From positions 1 to 10,327 of the forward strand of contig JACDAK010000052.1 of NCBI GenBank assembly GCA_013695495.1: DNA of 10,327 nt, read 5' to 3'. Position 1 is the stretch's first letter. Every line of letters starts with the position of its first letter. The position numbers and the translations under genes are program-made. Below are positions 5,570 to 10,327 of this stretch, one piece after another. Below the pieces are notes generated by a model. That model was not told the DNA's origin. It searched no databases and saw nothing but the letters and a program-made list of their open reading frames with translations. This DNA comes from Blastocatellia bacterium. Its GTDB lineage: Bacteria; Acidobacteriota; Blastocatellia; Pyrinomonadales; Pyrinomonadaceae.

Positions 5570-7228
5570 ATGGGTTTCGAATTTAGACAAAGATCGGCAG
5601 GTGAGTATGTGGAGATGCTCAGACGTCGGAAGTGGTTTGTGATCTTGCCGACGATCGTCTTTTTTATTGCTACCGTGTGGGTGGTCAGCAACTTGCCGAA
5701 TATGTACATCTCGCGGTCGTCGCTGATAATTATGCCGCCGACGATCTCCGAGAAGGTGGCACCGTCGCTTACTGACGCTGACCTATCACAGCGGGTACAG
5801 GCGATGAAGCAGGTGGTGCTCAGCAGATCTTCGCTGGAGCCGATGATCCTTAAATACGACCTGTACGCTGAGGAGCGGGCCAGCGGCGTACCGATCGAAC
5901 GCGTTATCGGAAGGATGATTGGCGACGTTGGAGTGATAACCGAGACCGCGGATGACCGCAAGGTCGTCGGGTTTACGATCTCATATCGCAATCGTTCGCC
6001 CGAAGCGGCGCAGGATGTAACGGCGGGTATCGCGCAGATGTATGTTGCTGCCTCGAATCTCGAATCGACACAGAGTGCTGAAACGACTAGGCAGTTTATT
6101 AATGACCGGCTTGCCCAGGCGAAAAGCGTGCTTGACGGGTTAGAGCAAGAAAGGTTGAACGTAATGCGGGCCAACGTGCAAACTCTGCCTGAGTCGAGTC
6201 ACGGGTTAATCGCTCAGCTTGAGGGCTTGAGGCAGCGCGAACAAACCATCTCGAAAGATAAAGAGACTTTGATAATCGAACGCGGACGTGTTCAAGAGAG
6301 CATTCGTGCGATGAACAGCCAAATGCGCCTGATAGAGGATTACGGTGAGCGGGAGACTAACGACGCGGTTGCACGAGCGTCTCGCGTGGAAGACACGCCG
6401 GCGTATGGACAGCTTATTCAGAAAAGAGCTGAAGTGACGGCGAGGCTGGAGAATTTGAAAACGCAGTACCGCGACAAGCATCCTGAGATCGTTCAGGCTG
6501 AGGGCGATATCAGAACGATAAATGACGAGATCAACAAACTAGCGCAGACCACGAAACAGAGGGCCGAGCAGGCAACTCAATTGGGAACGCGAAAGGCTCA
6601 GATGCAGCGCGAGAGTTTGGGGATTGAAAAAGCGAGGGCAGAGAGCCAGATCGGGATGATCAACCAGCAGATGGCAAATAAGGAGAACGATCTGCGTCAA
6701 AATGCCGGGCAGATCACGTTGCTTGAAGCGAAGATAAATACAATACCGAATGTAAAAGTAGCACTTGAGGGGGTTGAAGGTCAGTATCAATCTGCGAAGT
6801 CGAACTACGACGAGTTGCTGAAGAAGTTCAACGACGCTCAACAACAGGTCGTACTGGAAACTAATGCACAGGGAGAGACGATACAGGTGGTCGACCCCGC
6901 AAGCTTACCGCAGGAGCCAGCGAATGCTGCGAAGCGGCCGTTCCTTATGTTTGCGGGAACGATGGGCGGACTCGTCTTTGGATTGATGCTTGCTGCGGGA
7001 TATGAGTCGCGCAGGTTCCTTACTATACAAAATATTGAAGATGCAAGGTACTACACCGGGTTGCCGGTTTTGGCTTCAATTCCACCGCTGCGAATGGAAC
7101 AAGACATTCAACAGGAGCGCCGAGCATATAACCTGAGGTTAGCGGCCGGAGTGGTCGGGTCGGTTTTGCTCATTCCGGTGTTGGTGGTAGTGATGCAGAT
7201 CACGGGCATCTTCGAACGCTTTGGTTAG
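5570..7228 (+). CDS. Wzz/GNVR-type polysaccharide chain-length determinant (XrtA-system type)
   Basis: A 552-residue inner-membrane protein that sets exopolysaccharide chain length with its kinase partner. It has a short cytoplasmic N-terminus, TM1 (about 22-41), a periplasmic Wzz domain (43-165), and a long coiled-coil region (about 170-425) rich in Gln, Glu and Arg. The GNVR-type stretch TQYRDKHPEIVQAEGDI lies at 298-314. A proline-rich PASLPQEPANAAKRP (443-457) precedes TM2 (about 457-476), then come a cytoplasmic segment and a third hydrophobic stretch (523-545) near the end. No Walker motifs are present, so the kinase is a separate protein, here encoded two genes downstream. This layout matches the chain-length family tied to XrtA/PEP-CTERM loci. 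It begins 29 bp after the exosortase stop. Confidence 0.9.
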   Translation: MGFEFRQRSAGEYVEMLRRRKWFVILPTIVFFIATVWVVSNLPNMYISRSSLIIMPPTISEKVAPSLTDADLSQRVQAMKQVVLSRSSLEPMILKYDLYAEERASGVPIERVIGRMIGDVGVITETADDRKVVGFTISYRNRSPEAAQDVTAGIAQMYVAASNLESTQSAETTRQFINDRLAQAKSVLDGLEQERLNVMRANVQTLPESSHGLIAQLEGLRQREQTISKDKETLIIERGRVQESIRAMNSQMRLIEDYGERETNDAVARASRVEDTPAYGQLIQKRAEVTARLENLKTQYRDKHPEIVQAEGDIRTINDEINKLAQTTKQRAEQATQLGTRKAQMQRESLGIEKARAESQIGMINQQMANKENDLRQNAGQITLLEAKINTIPNVKVALEGVEGQYQSAKSNYDELLKKFNDAQQQVVLETNAQGETIQVVDPASLPQEPANAAKRPFLMFAGTMGGLVFGLMLAAGYESRRFLTIQNIEDARYYTGLPVLASIPPLRMEQDIQQERRAYNLRLAAGVVGSVLLIPVLVVVMQITGIFERFG

Positions 7229-7246
7229 ATCGACAGTTGAAACCAG

Positions 7247-8242
7247 ATGTATAAAGATTTTTTTGGCTTAAAAGAATATCCGTTCAGTCTTACGCCTGAT
7301 CCTCGCTTCATCGTTTTTACACCTAGTTATAACGAGTTGCTTGCGGGACTCTATTATGGCGTGGAAATGGCGAAGGGGCTGATCGTTTTGACAGGCGAGG
7401 TCGGCACAGGCAAATCGACCGCGCTGAGATGGATGATCCGTCGACTCGATTCGAGCGTGCTGGCGAGCTATATCTTCAATCCGCATCTCACTGTCGAAGA
7501 GTTCTACCATTACGTCACGGAAATGATAGGGGTGCGAACATGGACCAACAAGGCTTCGCTGCTACTGCAGATGAGCAAGTTCTTGGAGGACCGGCACCGG
7601 CGGGGACTCAGGACGATCTTGATAATAGACGAAGCTCATGAGCTCTCGGACGAGGTGCTTGAAGAGATCAGGCTACTGCTTAATCTGGAATCGGACAGCG
7701 CCAAGCACCTGCAAATAATTTTGACGGGCCAGCCGGAGCTTCGCGACAGGCTGAACCAACAGAACTTGCGTCAATTGAAGCAACGAGTTGCTCTTCGGTG
7801 CAAGATGCCTTCGCTTCCCAACGTTGACGAGGTCAAGCGGTATATCACGGAAAGGCTGACGGCTGCCGGTTCGGCAGAACCCAACATTTTTACGGTCGCG
7901 GCGATCGACCTGATCTATCAGTGCTCTGAAGGAATTCCGCGGCAGATAAACAATCTCTGCGACAATGCGATGATCGCGGCCTATGCGGCAAATGTTCAGG
8001 TGATAGGGCGTGCGCTAGTTGAAGAGGTGGCGGATGATCTGGACATGCTGCCGTCAAAGGACGCACTTTTGGCGAGCGACAAGCCGGTGGGAGCGGTCGC
8101 ATCTGCGCGGGTGCTCACACCGGGCGGCCGAGACGAACTTATGAACGAGAAAATGCAGGGGGCGGCTAGTTTGGATGCCGAACCGAGCGTTCTTGATGAG
8201 TCGGAGATCGAAATTGGAGGGCGTGCTCGAAAGAGGAAGTAG
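7247..8242 (+). CDS. XrtA-associated ExeA-like AAA ATPase
   Basis: A 331-residue cytoplasmic ATPase. It opens with MYKDFFGLKEYPFSLTPDP, the typical start of ExeA/GspA-like AAA proteins. Walker A is GEVGTGKST (50-58) and Walker B is LIIDEAH (125-131). ILTGQPEL (158-165) gives the sensor-1 region, LKQRV (177-181) a candidate arginine finger, and GIPRQINNLCD (229-239) the sensor-2 helix. The family sits routinely in exosortase/PEP-CTERM exopolysaccharide loci, but its exact job there is not settled. Unlike ExeA, no C-terminal peptidoglycan-binding domain is present: residues about 265-331 are polar, low in complexity and probably disordered, ending in RKRK. It lies 18 bp after the chain-length gene and 18 bp before the kinase gene. 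No good Shine-Dalgarno sequence is seen. Confidence 0.9.
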   Translation: MYKDFFGLKEYPFSLTPDPRFIVFTPSYNELLAGLYYGVEMAKGLIVLTGEVGTGKSTALRWMIRRLDSSVLASYIFNPHLTVEEFYHYVTEMIGVRTWTNKASLLLQMSKFLEDRHRRGLRTILIIDEAHELSDEVLEEIRLLLNLESDSAKHLQIILTGQPELRDRLNQQNLRQLKQRVALRCKMPSLPNVDEVKRYITERLTAAGSAEPNIFTVAAIDLIYQCSEGIPRQINNLCDNAMIAAYAANVQVIGRALVEEVADDLDMLPSKDALLASDKPVGAVASARVLTPGGRDELMNEKMQGAASLDAEPSVLDESEIEIGGRARKRK

Positions 8243-8260
8243 GGACAACAGTTAAATGTC

Positions 8261-9232
8261 ATGAAATTTTTGAATGCATTGCAGAAGGGTGATACGGGCC
8301 GTAAGTCGGACGTCGTGACGACTGATGAAACAGAAGTGGAAGCGGTATCGTCGCAAAACGGCCGCAGCTCAGGGCCGCAGCTGACGGCGATCGGCGCCCC
8401 AAAGAGTTCGGCGGGGCGTCCAGATGTTCTGGTTGCGGATGAGTCTGTTTCGGCGAGCCGCGAAGCCCTTTTATCCGTTAAGCCCAGCGGCCTCGACGCG
8501 GCATTCCTTGCACGAGTACCGACGGTCACGATCAACCCCGACCACGTTAATCCTCATCTCGTTGCGATCACGAGTCCGACGACCGGTTATTGCGAAGAGT
8601 ATCGCAATCTGCGGACACAGCTTTTTCTTGCCAGTCATAAGCAACGGCTGCAATCGATAGTGATCTCGAGCGTTGCGCCGGCGGAAGGCAAGTCCGTGAC
8701 TGCACTGAACCTAGCGTGGCTGTTCGCGCAAACGGAGGGAGTTACTGCACTTGTGATTGACACAGATCTGCGGCGGCCCAGTTTGGCGAAATATCTAGGC
8801 CTCGAGGTCGAGCGCGGCATGTCGCAGGTACTTGACGGTACCGAGGCGTTTGAGGATGCGATCATTCGGCTGCAACCGAGCGGGCTTTTTTTGCTGCCCG
8901 GAGGCGGACAGCGCCGAGACGTTGCCGAGCTTGTTAGCGGGCCGGTTTTCAAATCGGTCATGCGAAAAGCGCACGAGATGTTTGATTTTGTGATAATCGA
9001 CGCCCCGCCGCTGGGCGTGTTTACGGATGCGACAGTTTTGATGGATCAGGCGGACGGCGCGTTACTGGTGGTCCGGGCAAACAAGACGAAATTCAGTGAC
9101 GTGGGCCGCATTTTGGAATCGGTACCAAGCGAAAGGATGTTAGGGGTCGTACTAAATGCTTCCGAAGACACTCTGATAAGCCAGGATTATTACGATCACT
9201 ACTACAGTTCGATGCCGCAGCTGACCGACTAA
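8261..9232 (+). CDS. CpsD/CapB-family tyrosine autokinase (XrtA-associated)
   Basis: A 323-residue cytoplasmic bacterial tyrosine kinase of the stand-alone type, partner of a Wzz-like membrane activator. Visible motifs are the oligomerisation motif E-x2-R-x2-R in EEYRNLR (112-118), Walker A SSVAPAEGKSVT (136-147), Walker A' VIDTDLRRP (165-173) and Walker B VIIDAPP (244-250). A C-terminal tyrosine cluster (Tyr310, 311, 314, 315) is the expected autophosphorylation site. The first 90 or so residues are a polar, Ser/Ala-rich extension without a recognised domain. In known systems, cycles of phosphorylation at the tyrosine cluster tune polymer export; that role is inferred here. The chain-length protein encoded two genes upstream lacks its own kinase domain, so the two probably act together. 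The start codon has no clear Shine-Dalgarno sequence. Confidence 0.92.
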   Translation: MKFLNALQKGDTGRKSDVVTTDETEVEAVSSQNGRSSGPQLTAIGAPKSSAGRPDVLVADESVSASREALLSVKPSGLDAAFLARVPTVTINPDHVNPHLVAITSPTTGYCEEYRNLRTQLFLASHKQRLQSIVISSVAPAEGKSVTALNLAWLFAQTEGVTALVIDTDLRRPSLAKYLGLEVERGMSQVLDGTEAFEDAIIRLQPSGLFLLPGGGQRRDVAELVSGPVFKSVMRKAHEMFDFVIIDAPPLGVFTDATVLMDQADGALLVVRANKTKFSDVGRILESVPSERMLGVVLNASEDTLISQDYYDHYYSSMPQLTD

Positions 9233-9235
9233 AAG

Positions 9236-10327
9236 ATGGGAACTAAGCTCAAATCGAGAACGCTGAGTTTGATACTTGCCGATATTTTAATCATTTACGG
9301 CGGGATCCTACTTGCGCTTACTCTTAGGCTTACTTATAGCGGTGCTGTTGCTTATTTGGTCGAAGATGAAGGGAGGGTGAACGTCGCTTTGGCGACGATC
9401 ATTTGTCTGATCGCTCTTTATTTTTACGGCTTGTACGACTATATCGTGTTGAATAGCCGCAGCGAGATGAAGCTCTTGTTGATACAGGCGATTGGCAGCG
9501 CTTGGGTAGTTCTTGCGATCGTGTACTATTTCTTACCCTCACTTGAGGTTGGGCGCGGAACGGCACTTTATTCTATCGGTATTACGCTCGTCGGGTTGAT
9601 CGCACTTCGAAGCTCGATTCACTACGTTCTCGGTCATCCGGAGTTTGGAGAAAAGATCCTTTTAGTGGGAGAGGGTAAGGTTGTTGAAGATCTTGCGAGA
9701 GCGGTGGACCTTAGGCGGGATGCGGGTTATCGGATCGTGGGGTACACGTCAAATAGCGCCACGAATGGACACTCGGATATGCCGATGGTCCGAAACCTCG
9801 GGGCTGATGACGACCTTGAGAACATTGTTGACGCAAACGGTGTAAACCGCATCATAGTTGGAACAAGAGATAGGCGAGGAAATTTTCCGGTCGAACCTCT
9901 GCTTCGTTTGAGGCTTGCAGGCAATGTAAACATTGAGGACTGCAGTAATTTTTTTGAAAGGGTTACCGGACAGGTTCATTTAGAGTCGCTTCGCCCGTCG
10001 TGGCTGATATTTTCGGAACACACGCGTGACACCACGCTGTCGGTGATCATACGTGATTCTGCTCATTGGCTAGCTGCACTGGTTGGCCTGATCATTTCGC
10101 TGCCGGTGATGGCTGTCACGGCGATATTGATCAAGCTCGAATCGGGAGGGCCGGTTTTCTATAAGCAGCAGCGGGTAGGAAAGAACGGCTCGGTTTTCAC
10201 GCTGTACAAGTTTCGCTCGATGCAAGTGGATGCGGAGGCTGACGGCAAGCCCGTGTGGGCAAGAACGAGCGATGGCAGAGTAACGTTCGTCGGGCGGATC
10301 ATACGCAAGATCAGAGTTGACGAGATA
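9236..10327 (+). CDS. PEP-CTERM/XrtA-system polyprenyl glycosylphosphotransferase (3' partial)
   Basis: An open frame of 364 codons that runs off the right edge without a stop. It starts 3 bp after the kinase stop, so translational coupling is likely. The N-terminus carries about four membrane segments (11-30, 48-70, 82-100, 108-126). A Rossmann-like CoA-binding region follows, with ILLVGEGKV (141-149) and IIVGT (206-210). Then comes FFERVTGQVHLESLRPSWLIFSE, split over 239-261, typical of XrtA-system transferases. A further membrane helix (about 277-299) leads into the bacterial sugar transferase domain with KLESGGPVFYKQQRVGKNG (300-318) and YKFRSM (324-329). Enzymes of this type move a sugar-1-phosphate from a UDP-sugar to undecaprenyl phosphate, priming exopolysaccharide synthesis; the sugar is not readable here. 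The catalytic C-terminal end lies beyond the window. Confidence 0.92.
   Translation, partial: MGTKLKSRTLSLILADILIIYGGILLALTLRLTYSGAVAYLVEDEGRVNVALATIICLIALYFYGLYDYIVLNSRSEMKLLLIQAIGSAWVVLAIVYYFLPSLEVGRGTALYSIGITLVGLIALRSSIHYVLGHPEFGEKILLVGEGKVVEDLARAVDLRRDAGYRIVGYTSNSATNGHSDMPMVRNLGADDDLENIVDANGVNRIIVGTRDRRGNFPVEPLLRLRLAGNVNIEDCSNFFERVTGQVHLESLRPSWLIFSEHTRDTTLSVIIRDSAHWLAALVGLIISLPVMAVTAILIKLESGGPVFYKQQRVGKNGSVFTLYKFRSMQVDAEADGKPVWARTSDGRVTFVGRIIRKIRVDEI

Noticed and set aside
5552..5572. TTG at 5552 as the start of the chain-length gene
   Set aside because: It lies upstream of the purine-rich ribosome-binding site; ATG 5570 has correct spacing.
5404..6174. Long minus-strand open frame (256 codons) antisense to the exosortase end and chain-length gene start
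   Set aside because: It spans two well-supported plus-strand genes, has no recognisable domain, and looks like a shadow of their codon use.
7996..8535. Minus-strand open frame (179 codons) across the ATPase-kinase junction
   Set aside because: It is Ser/Arg/Thr-rich with no recognisable motif and lies opposite two clear genes; a shadow frame.
1..10327. CRISPR array, mobile element, tRNA or rRNA gene
   Set aside because: No regularly spaced repeats, transposase-like frame, terminal inverted repeats or recognisable RNA gene were seen on either strand.

Overview
The window looks like a bacterial chromosome segment of moderate GC content. It joins a housekeeping block (the 3' end of jag/khpB followed by mnmE) to an exosortase/PEP-CTERM exopolysaccharide locus. 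The jag-mnmE order is a conserved bacterial arrangement. The exosortase genes point to a Gram-negative-type envelope. An Acidobacteriota (Blastocatellia-like) source is my best guess from gene content and protein style, but it is an inference I cannot verify here.

Layout: (1) 2-226, end of jag (R3H domain), then mnmE at 242-1615, both +. (2) 1619-3136 on the minus strand, a polytopic glycosyltransferase of the GT39/ArnT style, convergent with mnmE with only 3 bp between stop codons. (3) 3137-3442, a 306-bp divergent intergenic region with three short inverted repeats and a run of hairpins just upstream of the next gene. (4) 3443-3850, a small secreted PEP-CTERM protein. (5) 3851-3950, a 100-bp gap containing a perfect 12-bp hairpin. 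(6) 3951-10327, a five-gene + strand run: an exosortase fused to an EpsI domain, a Wzz/GNVR chain-length determinant, an ExeA-like AAA ATPase, a CpsD-like tyrosine autokinase, and a polyprenyl-phosphate sugar transferase cut by the window edge. Gaps inside this run are 3-29 bp, so it is probably one operon.

How the genes work together (family knowledge applied to this order): the sugar transferase primes the lipid carrier. The chain-length protein and the separate tyrosine kinase control polymerisation and export. The ATPase is a routine companion in XrtA loci. The exosortase recognises VPEP-type C-terminal signals such as the one on the small neighbouring protein, and would process and release or anchor it in the envelope. 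The GT39-like enzyme could glycosylate exported protein or lipid, but that link rests only on position.

The protein-coding content is a recognisable known system, not a new one. The less explained parts are the structured leader and inverted repeats before the PEP-CTERM gene, the perfect hairpin between substrate and exosortase genes, the CHxPPG-type motif and acidic tail of the PEP-CTERM protein, and the uneven ribosome-binding-site strength along the run. No tRNA, rRNA, CRISPR array, insertion sequence or transposase was seen.
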